NCBI GenBank assembly: GCA_021160885.1
Contig: JAGHBR010000258.1
Location: 1-6,012, forward strand
Origin: Caldisericaceae bacterium
GTDB taxonomy: Bacteria; Calditrichota; Calditrichia; Calditrichales; Calditrichaceae
DNA: 6,012 nt
Direction of reading: 5' to 3'
The translations under genes and the position numbers were made by a program. The notes under the pieces are model-generated. The model was not told where the DNA came from, made no database searches, and saw only the letters and a program-made list of their open reading frames with translations. This document shows, in pieces, positions 1 through 6,012 of this stretch; position 1 is the stretch's first letter; every line of letters begins with the position of its first letter.

Positions 1-289
1 AAACAGTGATGGTGTAAGTACGTGCCACCTGCCCTCCCATCTGTTTGATGGACAACAGGGCATCGTAAATTTCAAACCGATTGGGCAAACGCCAGGGATT
101 TTTTTCAGTAAAGAGCATGTTGTCTTCAATCAGCAATAGATTGGGAATATTCATCGAAAAAAACTGCAATTCACGTTTGCCGTCTATCAGATGCCCATCA
201 TGCACCTTTACAAAATTTTTAAAGACACCTGCCTGCAAAACCGTAAAAACAACCATGATTAAAATCCAGGCTTTTTTGATTGATTCCAT
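1..289 (-). CDS. Secreted glycoside hydrolase-like protein, N-terminal 96 codons (3' end outside window)
   Basis: The reading frame opens with ATG at 289 and stays open to the window edge, so only the N-terminus is seen. Residues 1-21 form a signal peptide: a basic start (MESIKKAW), a hydrophobic core (ILIMVVFTVL) and a likely cleavage after LQA. The mature part begins with 'FVKVHDGHLIDGKRELQFFS', the short beta-hairpin ('x-V-x-D-G-x-x-x-x-G-K') that opens many GH5-like/cellulase-superfamily TIM-barrel enzymes. It continues with 'MNIPNLLLIED', then 'LPNRFEIYDALLSIKQMGG' and 'VARTYTITV', which fits the first barrel helix and second strand, where such enzymes carry a conserved Arg. The catalytic glutamates would lie beyond the window, so activity and substrate cannot be judged. 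The start is supported by a strong Shine-Dalgarno sequence 9 nt upstream. It lies 14 bp after the SSS transporter gene and is probably co-transcribed with it. The glycosidase assignment is by motif resemblance only; the existence of the gene is much surer. Confidence 0.7.
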   Translation of the reverse strand, partial: MESIKKAWILIMVVFTVLQAGVFKNFVKVHDGHLIDGKRELQFFSMNIPNLLLIEDNMLFTEKNPWRLPNRFEIYDALLSIKQMGGQVARTYTITV

Positions 290-298
290 GTAAACATT

Positions 299-305
299 CT
301 CCTTT
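299..305 (-). promoter_or_regulatory. Shine-Dalgarno of the glycosidase-like gene, overlapping the transporter stop codon
   Basis: On the minus strand the sequence reads TTAAAGGAG followed by 9 nt and then ATG at 289. The TAA stop of the transporter (306-304) shares bases with the AAAGGAG ribosome-binding site. This fixes the ATG at 289 as the start and suggests that ribosomes terminating on the transporter could help initiate the next gene. Confidence 0.8.
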
Positions 306-2091
306 AATCCTCAAGGCGATTTAACCAGTTCTTTTTCAGAAAATAGCTGGTAACCAGCGAAATCAGCAACGTAACGGCCAGCGCATCAAACTGTTTTATG
401 ATAAGATAGATGGGCAAAAGGACCAGACTGAACTGCCAGACAATGCCCACTGCCACATTGAGCAAATCGTGTTGCCAGCTGCTGTTATGCTTAAACTGCG
501 GATCTTCGGCCACCACCTGCTGATGAATTGTTTTCCAGAAGCCCCAGGGACGTACGCTTTTGTAGAAAGATTTAAGCACTTCAACATCATCCGGTTCAGT
601 AAACAAACTGACCACGATGCTGATTGCCATGGAAATCAGAAAAATGATGAAAAAGCCAATCAGCATGTTCAACGAAGGGAAGAATACCGGCAGGGCCAAG
701 GCCACAGCCAGGCCGCTGACCATTCCCCAGAAATAACCATAAGCATTAAAACGCCACCAGTGCCATTTTAAAATATTAGGCGCTGTGTAACTGCCGTACA
801 ATCCGGAAACGATGAATTGCATCACCGTGTGAATGGAAGTGGACATTAAACCGAAAAAGATGCCTAACAGCACAATGCCAAACGAGGCCAGGTAACTCAT
901 GCGAATAATTTTTCGTTGTGAAGCAGCCGGATTAAAATACTTTACGTAAATATCATTGACAACATAAGCAGCACCGGCATTAACCGTCGAATCAAAGGTG
1001 GACATGTAAGATGCCAGCAGACCAGAGATGATTATTCCCACTGCTCCAACCGGTAGAAAGTTTTGAATAACGTAGGGCATAAGCATTTCCAGGTCAATGT
1101 TGGGCCCCATGGCCTTGAGCTGGGGCATAAAATAAACCAGCCCCAGCACAGTGATCCCGCCAATCATGAACCACCTCGGTATCAGGGCCACTGAAACAAT
1201 ACCGCTCATAAACGAGGCTTCGCGGGGTTTGCGCGTTGCCAGCACGCGCTGCATGTCGTAGTTGGGCGCTGTGCCGGCCATACTCACCAGCAGGCCTTTG
1301 AACAGAATCATCATCCAGACAATGCCAAACAATTCAAAACCATCAGAAGCAATTTTCTGATTGACTGGTGGTAAAATATCCTGCCAGTTCAAATTCAGGT
1401 GCCAGCCAAAAAACAACTGGTGCCAGCCTTTTGGTACCGCGGCAGCCAATTGTTCTGGAGCGACCTTGACCATGGCCACGACTCCAATAATCAACGAAGC
1501 AATAGTCAACATGACAAACTGGATAATGTCCGTAAAGACCACACTATACATGCCGCCTAAAATAACGTAAATAGTGGTGATAATCATTAAAATGACGCCA
1601 TAGGTTTCCGGCGAATAGCCCCATGGCAGTAACACTGCGGCAAATTTGCCAATCCCCTGATAGGCATAGGACAAGAAGCCAATCACAGAAACCAGCGCAA
1701 AGACCACAATGCTAAGCCTGGAAAGCTCACCGCCACGACTGTTGCCAAAACGTGTTTCCATCCACTGGGCGCCGGTCACTACTCCTGAACGTCGAATCCA
1801 GACAGCCAGATAAATCATTAAAAAAACCTGATTAAAGGTAGGCCAGAGCCAGGGTAGCCAGGCCCCTTTTAAACCGTAAACAAACAAAATAGCTACAAAC
1901 CACATGGTGCCGGTTACATCAAACATGGAAGAAGCATTGGACAGGCCCAAAAAATACCAGGGCATGGCGCGCCCGCTTAAAAAATAAGATTCCAGATTTT
2001 CACCAGCCTTTTTACGAATTAAAAATCCAATAGCTATCACAAGCACCAGGTAAAAAATAATGATCAGAATATCAACCGGGTGAAGCTGCAT
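304..2091 (-). CDS. Sodium:solute symporter (SSS family), substrate unknown
   Basis: This 595-residue polytopic inner-membrane protein belongs to the sodium:solute symporter family (LeuT-fold relatives of SGLT and PutP), which uses the sodium gradient to import sugars, amino acids or other small solutes. An early helix at 5-25 is followed by 'ESYFLSGR' (34-41), the typical SSS motif before the helix that unwinds at the substrate site. 'GGMYSVVFTDIIQF' (179-192) matches the family signature around the sodium-coupled core. 'SYMSTFDSTVN' (361-371) carries the Ser/Thr pair (S364/T365) that in vSGLT-type proteins contributes to the Na2 sodium site. About 13-15 hydrophobic segments can be counted. 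After the core, a polar loop (about 498-540, with 'RPWGFW' at 514-519) leads to two further hydrophobic segments (about 543-563 and 568-584), an extension seen in many FCB-group SSS proteins. The start has a good Shine-Dalgarno sequence. The neighbouring glycosidase-like gene makes a sugar substrate plausible, but nothing in the sequence proves it. Confidence 0.93.
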   Translation of the reverse strand: MQLHPVDILIIIFYLVLVIAIGFLIRKKAGENLESYFLSGRAMPWYFLGLSNASSMFDVTGTMWFVAILFVYGLKGAWLPWLWPTFNQVFLMIYLAVWIRRSGVVTGAQWMETRFGNSRGGELSRLSIVVFALVSVIGFLSYAYQGIGKFAAVLLPWGYSPETYGVILMIITTIYVILGGMYSVVFTDIIQFVMLTIASLIIGVVAMVKVAPEQLAAAVPKGWHQLFFGWHLNLNWQDILPPVNQKIASDGFELFGIVWMMILFKGLLVSMAGTAPNYDMQRVLATRKPREASFMSGIVSVALIPRWFMIGGITVLGLVYFMPQLKAMGPNIDLEMLMPYVIQNFLPVGAVGIIISGLLASYMSTFDSTVNAGAAYVVNDIYVKYFNPAASQRKIIRMSYLASFGIVLLGIFFGLMSTSIHTVMQFIVSGLYGSYTAPNILKWHWWRFNAYGYFWGMVSGLAVALALPVFFPSLNMLIGFFIIFLISMAISIVVSLFTEPDDVEVLKSFYKSVRPWGFWKTIHQQVVAEDPQFKHNSSWQHDLLNVAVGIVWQFSLVLLPIYLIIKQFDALAVTLLISLVTSYFLKKNWLNRLED

Positions 2092-2098
2092 AAATAAT

Positions 2099-2105
2099 TC
2101 CTTTT
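2099..2105 (-). promoter_or_regulatory. Shine-Dalgarno of the SSS transporter gene
   Basis: The minus strand reads AAAAGGA, then 7 nt, then the ATG at 2091. It sits inside the 18-bp gap after the stop codon of the isomerase gene, leaving no room for a separate promoter there. Confidence 0.75.
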
Positions 2106-2109
2106 CCAG

Positions 2110-3525
2110 TTATTGTGACAGAATTTTTTCGTAATATGCATGAATCCGCTCCGCAAAGCGTTCAATACGTGTGCCGGTGCGCAACGAATCCAGAAAGTCA
2201 ACAATGCGTTTCTGTTTCATTTTGTTGCTCAGTAATTTTTTGATATATTTAGCCGCCGAGTCCACGGGAACGCTTTTGAATTGTTCAGGGTGTTCCTGGT
2301 AATAGTCCATTACTTGCTGTTGTGTAACTCTGGTCCGGGCAACCAGTTGGCGGCGCAGCGCTAATTGCAACAGATAATCTTCCAATATCTGTTTTTTTAA
2401 GCGAACAAACGGAAAACGCTTTTCAAGGTCCATGGCTTTGGCCTCGGCGGTTAGTACCTGGTCACGAATGACAAAATCAAGTGCCGTTTTAAAACTCTGG
2501 CGAACATAGCGATAAGGCACAAAATTCAGGGCGTACAAAAACTTTTTTACGGTTAAGGGCTGGCCATTAATGTACACCAACACTTCGTTCCGGAAATCCC
2601 ACAAACCACGCTCAAGACCTGTCAGTTCTACTTCCCGCAGCTGGAAGGTTTGCATGTTGTCAAAGGGCGAAGGCGTTCTTTGAAAAACCTTTTTGAAGTG
2701 TTGCCCAACGGCCTTCATGACGCTTGGCTTGGCTTCAATTTTAACATTTGCCATTTTCTGTTCAATATAATCACGCGCCAGGGCTGCTCCTCTTTTGGCC
2801 AGCACCAGTTTGCGGGTGGCCTCACGATGCGCCAAAAAGTCTTCTTCGGTGATGAACGGGTCGATTTTTAAATCTTCAACAAGTAACAAATGATAGCCAT
2901 AAGTCGATTTTACCGGTTGAGAAATCGTACCTTTTTTTTGTCCAAAAGCGGTCATGGCCATTTCATATTCCATTTGATCCCAGTGGACCCAACCCAAATC
3001 ACCACCGGTGCGGGCCAGCTGTCCATGTTTGAAAACATGCCCAGCCAGTTCCATCCAGGAAGCACCAGCTTTTAGCTGCTGGTAAGCGCTGTCCGCCGCA
3101 GCCTTTGTTTTGAAATAAAGGTGTTTAAGTTTGCGCTGCTGACGTGTGTAGGAATAAACGGCTTTCACCTCGTTACTATCCAATTGAACCTTTGGCTCAA
3201 TGACCGCTTTGTAATGCGCCTCGCGCAATGCTTTTTCGTAATAGGCTTCGACCCGGGCCTGGAGTTTTTCATCGTGTTGCAGGCCGGTTTTGCGCGCTTC
3301 GTTTGCCAGCAAATGCCGATTGATCAATTCCTCTAAAAACTGTTCCCGCAAATCAGCTGAATCAAACACTCCGGGCTTTTTAAGCAGTTCAAGGTAGGCC
3401 AGCCGAAATTCCTCTAACGTAATGGGATATTGACCGACGCGCGCCACCACTACCGACTTTTGACGCTGGCAGCTGCACAGTAATAACGTCGCAAAAAAAA
3501 CTATCAGCCAACTATTTTTTTGCAT
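2110..3525 (-). CDS. Parvulin-type peptidyl-prolyl isomerase lipoprotein (SurA/PrsA-like)
   Basis: This 471-residue exported foldase probably catalyses cis-trans isomerisation of prolyl bonds and chaperones envelope or secreted proteins in the periplasm. Residues 1-18 are a lipoprotein signal peptide (MQKNSW, hydrophobic core, then L16-C17-S18-C19), so C19 would be lipidated. Q20 at +2 does not block transfer to the outer membrane by the E. coli rule. Residues 25-130 form a SurA-N-like helical chaperone module opening with 'VGQYPITLEEF'. The parvulin domain spans about 131-219, with 'LKHLYF' (H135), 'GGDLGWV' (174-180), 'GTISQPVKSTYGYH' (199-212) and the second conserved His (H212), so the active-site histidines look intact. 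The C-terminal part (about 315-419) repeats the chaperone-module pattern without a second parvulin domain. I chose ATG 3525 over GTG 3558 because it has a proper ribosome-binding site and gives a compact signal peptide. The longer form would add 11 residues, start directly on the upstream stop codon and lack a Shine-Dalgarno sequence. Confidence 0.92.
   Translation of the reverse strand: MQKNSWLIVFFATLLLCSCQRQKSVVVARVGQYPITLEEFRLAYLELLKKPGVFDSADLREQFLEELINRHLLANEARKTGLQHDEKLQARVEAYYEKALREAHYKAVIEPKVQLDSNEVKAVYSYTRQQRKLKHLYFKTKAAADSAYQQLKAGASWMELAGHVFKHGQLARTGGDLGWVHWDQMEYEMAMTAFGQKKGTISQPVKSTYGYHLLLVEDLKIDPFITEEDFLAHREATRKLVLAKRGAALARDYIEQKMANVKIEAKPSVMKAVGQHFKKVFQRTPSPFDNMQTFQLREVELTGLERGLWDFRNEVLVYINGQPLTVKKFLYALNFVPYRYVRQSFKTALDFVIRDQVLTAEAKAMDLEKRFPFVRLKKQILEDYLLQLALRRQLVARTRVTQQQVMDYYQEHPEQFKSVPVDSAAKYIKKLLSNKMKQKRIVDFLDSLRTGTRIERFAERIHAYYEKILSQ
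2269..3453 (-). repeat. Internal duplication of the SurA-N-like chaperone module within the isomerase
   Basis: Two diverged copies are visible at protein level. Copy 1 (residues 25-130, nt 3453-3136) has 'VARVGQYPITLEEF', then 'FLEELINRHLLANEARKTGL', then 'DSNEVKAVYSYTRQQ'. Copy 2 (residues 315-419, nt 2583-2269) has 'VLVYINGQPLTVKKF', then 'ALDFVIRDQVLTAEAKAMDL', then 'TQQQVMDYYQEHPEQ'. The order and approximate spacing of the three blocks agree. They flank the single parvulin domain (nt about 3135-2869) and a linker. The alignment was made by eye. Confidence 0.6.
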
Positions 3526-3534
3526 TAAAATCTG

Positions 3535-3540
3535 CTTCCT
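3535..3540 (-). promoter_or_regulatory. Shine-Dalgarno that decides the isomerase start
   Basis: The minus strand reads AGGAAG, then 9 nt, then the ATG at 3525. No comparable purine-rich site precedes the alternative GTG at 3558, where the sequence is the Ile/Lys-coding end of the upstream gene. Confidence 0.7.
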
Positions 3541-3557
3541 GGTTTCCCCTTGGTTCA

Positions 3558-6012
3558 CTATTTAATGATAATGATTCGTCCCACCTTTTCACCAATTCCC
3601 GGCGCCTCGATATGATAAACATAGACGCCAAAAGCAATTTCCATATTATCTTTGGACAGCACATCCCATTCTTCAATACCATCCGTCATGGCCGAATGGT
3701 GTTCCAGTTTGCGCACAAGTGAACCATCCACAGAATAAATACGAATGGTACAATCCTTTGGTAAATTCATGAATTTAATGGATCTTGGGCCACGACCTGT
3801 GGTGTACGGATTCTTAGGTTCCCAAGCGGCAGTAACTACGTAAGGATTGGGCACCACTGTAATGCGCTCCAGACTGGCCCGGGCATCGTCCAAATCTACC
3901 TTTTGCGCCCGTGTTCTGAAACGGTAACGCACATTGGCTGTGAAAGGAAAATCTGGATAAAGATTCAATGTGTCACCAGCGCCCAGTAAACCACCATGTG
4001 CTTTGATGAAGGAAGTATCTTCAACCGCATTGTTCAACAGGCTAAAGGTAATGACCGTTGAACTGTCCGGTAGTGTCTCAAAAAAGAAGATGCGATCTTT
4101 GGCCGAAAAGAAGCCTGCTGGAATTTCACTGCTGGTCGAAGCATCCACAAAACCGAACGGAATTTGCTCACCCGTTTGCTGATCGTAAATTTTAAAATTG
4201 ACATCGCGCGGCGGCACTGGAATCGGGGTGCCGGTTCTTTCCAGAATGGGGTAAACAGTTACGGACTGCCCAACAATCTCATCGTAAAATACGATTTTGT
4301 ATTGTCGCGGATAGGAAATACCTTTCTTGAATCCGCCCAGATCAAAAATGCCAAAACGCAGAGGATAGGCCGAATAATAATCAATGTTCCGGCTCCACTG
4401 AATGCCATTGAAAATACGCATTTCCGGTTTGTTCAGAATAGCCGGCGCCGGGTTGTAGATAAAAAACTGCATACCGCGCAGCAACGTGGTTAAGGTACGC
4501 GGATTAGCATCATCGTCTGCGTACAAATCTTTTAAAATGATCGTCCGGCCAGCTTCACGTACTTTTTCGAAAAACCAGACCGTGTCTGGCCGATCGTTGG
4601 CTGTTAAATCTCTGAGTTCAAAACCGGTGGTTTGTGTGGGCAATAGCTCATCTGGATCCTGACCATCAATCAAACTATCCAGGTCGTTGTCGCGCCTATC
4701 CATGGATTGATCGAGAAAGTGAATTTCAAATTCATGCCCATCCGGAATTTTGTCCGGCTCTACAAAATTGACATAAACCTGCCCTTCGGTGACTCCGCCG
4801 CCCAACTGATGCGGTCGCGCGTCAAAATCCGGCGCCTTGTAGCCCAGCACTGGCGGCCTGGGCATTACAGCTACTACATTATCACCAGTACGAATTTCGC
4901 CGCCCGGACTAACTGTAACAAACTTATTGGTTTCAGAGGGCATGATATTCTTTTCCACGTCACCGCGATCGTATGCCGTAACAGCATAAAAATAACGCAT
5001 TCCATTGACCAATGGTGAATCGACAAAGGTGTGCACCAGGCCTCTCTCATTACCTAAAAAGAATTGTACACCCCGTCCAAAGCTTTTCGGGAAAAAGCCA
5101 AACACGCTATCCACCTTGTCAAAAACAGCCAGTGGTTTGGTGTAATAGGCATAACCATAGCCATCGGTAATGGTACCGGCATCTTCAAAGCCAGGATCAG
5201 TCGCCCGGTAAATTTTGTAACCTTCAAAATCATATTGCCGTAAGAAACGGTCAAAACTTTTCTCCGCCCGGTCGTCCCAGAACAACGTGACCTTACCATC
5301 GCCAGCCACTGCCTGAAGTTTGGGCTTTTCTGGTGCCACGGCAAAATTGTAGTTGGCATCGTAAATATCCTGCACAATTTTTTTATTGCGAATCAGGTCT
5401 TCTTCGTCCCAGCCGTAGATAGTCGCTACAGAAAAGGATTCGCTTTGTCCTGGTTGCAGGGGAAAATAGCCCGAAGAAAAAACGTAATCAGCATCCACGT
5501 TTTCCAGATGATCGTCAAAAAAGCCAGGCCGGGAAACATTCCACATATCTTCATCATTAGAGTAGGTTAAAGAACCATATTCGTAAAATATGAAACTGGT
5601 CAAACCAATCTGATCAGATTCACTGACGTCCGTGATGTCCACATTAGATTCACCCGGCAATTCGCCATAACCTGGCGTTGGCAGACCGTCGCCTTCGCCG
5701 GGATCACCGGTACCGGGCTTGCCGTCCAGACCGGTGTCATCGTAATTGGCATCCCAGTCGCCATCGTTATCGATGCCGTCATCACGCCGTTCATCTATCA
5801 TCAAATTACTCAATCCGTCTCCAGTAATGTAATCATGCGCCAGGTAATCTTTGTTGTTGTACACAGGATCTTTGATGTACAAATAATAATAAACCGAATC
5901 CGGAGCCAGAGCGCCATCGGACTCATCTATTAAGCCATTTAAATTGTCATCCACCCCATTGCGCGGAATCTCCTCCAGAGGCGCGCCGGGCACCTTTTTG
6001 TACCTTTTACCG
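3558..6012 (-). CDS. Large secreted/surface protein with calcium-type loops, FN3-like domain and C-terminal sorting domain (5' end outside window)
   Basis: The frame is open from the window edge to a TAG at 3560-3558, giving about 818 C-terminal residues. A GTG at 5993 could be taken as a start, but codons upstream (G-K-R-Y-K-K) continue the frame and no signal peptide is present, so the true start lies outside. Numbering residues from that GTG codon: Asp/Asn-rich loops at 11-26 and 70-92 are followed by a Gly/Pro/Asp-rich linker (to about 116) and a motif 'DVSESDQIGLTSF' (122-134), which I recall from giant FCB-group secreted proteins. A fibronectin type III-like domain spans about 220-362 ('KVTLFWDDRAE', 'FEGYKIYRATD', 'RYFYAVTAYD'). 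A third Asp-rich loop is at 431-449. A long beta-rich region with no domain I recognise runs to about 705. The C-terminal 105 residues look like a FlgD-Ig/type IX sorting domain. It is probably exported to the cell surface. Its molecular job is unknown; a binding, scaffold or enzymatic role could be encoded upstream. Confidence 0.88.
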   Translation of the reverse strand, partial: GKRYKKVPGAPLEEIPRNGVDDNLNGLIDESDGALAPDSVYYYLYIKDPVYNNKDYLAHDYITGDGLSNLMIDERRDDGIDNDGDWDANYDDTGLDGKPGTGDPGEGDGLPTPGYGELPGESNVDITDVSESDQIGLTSFIFYEYGSLTYSNDEDMWNVSRPGFFDDHLENVDADYVFSSGYFPLQPGQSESFSVATIYGWDEEDLIRNKKIVQDIYDANYNFAVAPEKPKLQAVAGDGKVTLFWDDRAEKSFDRFLRQYDFEGYKIYRATDPGFEDAGTITDGYGYAYYTKPLAVFDKVDSVFGFFPKSFGRGVQFFLGNERGLVHTFVDSPLVNGMRYFYAVTAYDRGDVEKNIMPSETNKFVTVSPGGEIRTGDNVVAVMPRPPVLGYKAPDFDARPHQLGGGVTEGQVYVNFVEPDKIPDGHEFEIHFLDQSMDRRDNDLDSLIDGQDPDELLPTQTTGFELRDLTANDRPDTVWFFEKVREAGRTIILKDLYADDDANPRTLTTLLRGMQFFIYNPAPAILNKPEMRIFNGIQWSRNIDYYSAYPLRFGIFDLGGFKKGISYPRQYKIVFYDEIVGQSVTVYPILERTGTPIPVPPRDVNFKIYDQQTGEQIPFGFVDASTSSEIPAGFFSAKDRIFFFETLPDSSTVITFSLLNNAVEDTSFIKAHGGLLGAGDTLNLYPDFPFTANVRYRFRTRAQKVDLDDARASLERITVVPNPYVVTAAWEPKNPYTTGRGPRSIKFMNLPKDCTIRIYSVDGSLVRKLEHHSAMTDGIEEWDVLSKDNMEIAFGVYVYHIEAPGIGEKVGRIIIIK
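3561..3875 (-). other. C-terminal FlgD-Ig-like / type IX secretion-like sorting domain
   Basis: The last 105 residues of the large surface protein begin with 'LERITVVPNPYV', the typical entry strand of this domain. They continue with 'SIKFMNLPKDCTIRIYSVDG' (strand-loop-strand), 'VRKLEHH', 'EEWDVLSKDN' and 'AFGVYVYHIEAPG', and end in 'GRIIIIK'. In Bacteroidota and relatives, domains of this layout at the extreme C-terminus target proteins to the type IX secretion system or anchor them at the surface. Whether this organism has that system cannot be seen here. Confidence 0.75.
4900..5340 (-). other. Fibronectin type III-like domain within the large surface protein
   Basis: Residues about 220-362 (counting from the GTG codon at 5993) open with 'PEKPKLQAVAGDGKVTLFWD', the A and B strands of an FN3 fold with the conserved Trp. 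They continue with 'FEGYKIYRATD' (C strand, Tyr conserved) and close with 'LVNGMRYFYAVTAYDRGD', the F strand with its 'YAVTAYD' pattern. An insert of about 50 residues between the C and E strands makes it longer than a canonical FN3 (about 90 residues). Such domains usually act as spacers or carbohydrate- or protein-binding modules in secreted proteins. Confidence 0.7.
5646..5963 (-). other. Asp-rich calcium-binding-type loops and Gly/Pro/Asp linker
   Basis: Two loops of the thrombospondin type 3/MopE-like kind lie here: 'NGVDDNLNGLIDESDG' and, 44 residues later, 'RRDDGIDNDGDWD'. The second runs into an acidic Gly/Pro-rich linker ('TGLDGKPGTGDPGEGDG'). The regular spacing of Asp and Asn at alternate positions is the usual pattern for calcium coordination in extracellular proteins. 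A third loop of this kind ('RRDNDLDSLIDGQD') recurs at 4703-4647, after the FN3-like domain. Calcium binding is inferred from the pattern. Confidence 0.6.

Noticed and set aside
290..303. Possible terminator or promoter between the transporter and the glycosidase-like gene
   Set aside because: Only 14 bp separate the genes and they are filled by a ribosome-binding site; there is no hairpin or T-run.
469..771. 100-codon open frame on the plus strand under the transporter C-terminus
   Set aside because: It is antisense to the SSS coding sequence; its product is polar with no family resemblance.
2930..2941. Run of eight A on the coding strand (CAAAAAAAAGG) inside the isomerase, resembling a slippery frameshift site
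   Set aside because: It simply encodes Gln-Lys-Lys-Gly in a conserved part of the parvulin domain, and the frame continues correctly to the stop codon; no alternative product is indicated.
3493..3521. A7 and T8 homopolymer runs at the start of the isomerase gene, possible phase variation
   Set aside because: The runs are short and lie in Lys/Asn and Phe codons of an ordinary signal peptide; moderate-length A/T runs also occur elsewhere in this window. No comparison between strains is available.
4164..4493. 109-codon open frame on the plus strand
   Set aside because: It is antisense to the well-supported surface protein gene, with no ribosome-binding site or domain that I can see, and is treated as chance.
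5054..5377. 107-codon open frame on the minus strand inside the large surface protein gene
   Set aside because: It is out of frame with a gene whose translation shows clear FN3-like domain structure, and its own product has no recognisable domain; it is a shadow frame.
5991..5993. GTG codon as the start of the large surface protein
   Set aside because: The frame remains open upstream to the window edge, no signal peptide follows the GTG, and the sequence falls inside an apparently continuing protein.

Overview
The window is one densely packed stretch with every gene on the minus strand, so transcription runs from high to low coordinates. In order of transcription it holds: (1) the C-terminal part of a very large secreted or surface protein with Asp-rich calcium-binding-type loops, a fibronectin type III-like domain and a C-terminal FlgD-Ig/type IX secretion-like sorting domain (6012 to 3558, 5' end outside the window); (2) a parvulin-type peptidyl-prolyl isomerase lipoprotein (3525 to 2110); (3) a sodium:solute symporter of the SSS family (2091 to 304); (4) the first 96 codons of a secreted glycoside-hydrolase-like protein (289 to 1, running off the window).

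The organism is most likely a member of the FCB group (Fibrobacterota-Chlorobiota-Bacteroidota), and within it a Calditrichota-, Ignavibacteria- or Marinimicrobia-like lineage. The argument rests on the 'VVPNPYV' entry into a C-terminal Ig-like domain ending in a short Ile/Lys tail, on 'NGxDDNxNGLIDE'-type calcium loops in a giant secreted protein, and on the SSS transporter with a long C-terminal extension. Base composition looks moderate (estimated by eye, not computed). The exact phylum is inference.

The junctions are tight: 32 bp between the first two genes (or a 1-bp overlap if an alternative GTG start is used), then 18 bp, then 14 bp. Each downstream gene has a recognisable Shine-Dalgarno sequence, and the last one overlaps the stop codon of the gene before it. 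No terminator or promoter is evident between genes, so this looks like one polycistronic operon. A plausible but unproven reading is a nutrient-acquisition unit: a surface protein, a periplasmic foldase that helps envelope proteins fold, a sodium-driven inner-membrane importer, and a secreted or periplasmic glycan-active enzyme. The transporter would then import a sugar-like product.

No RNA genes, insertion sequences, CRISPR arrays or phage genes were seen. There is no gene-free stretch over 300 bases. The most interesting points are the internal duplication in the isomerase (two SurA-N-like modules, one parvulin domain), the co-transcription of a foldase with a giant surface protein, and the fragmentary glycosidase-like gene next to an SSS transporter of unknown substrate.
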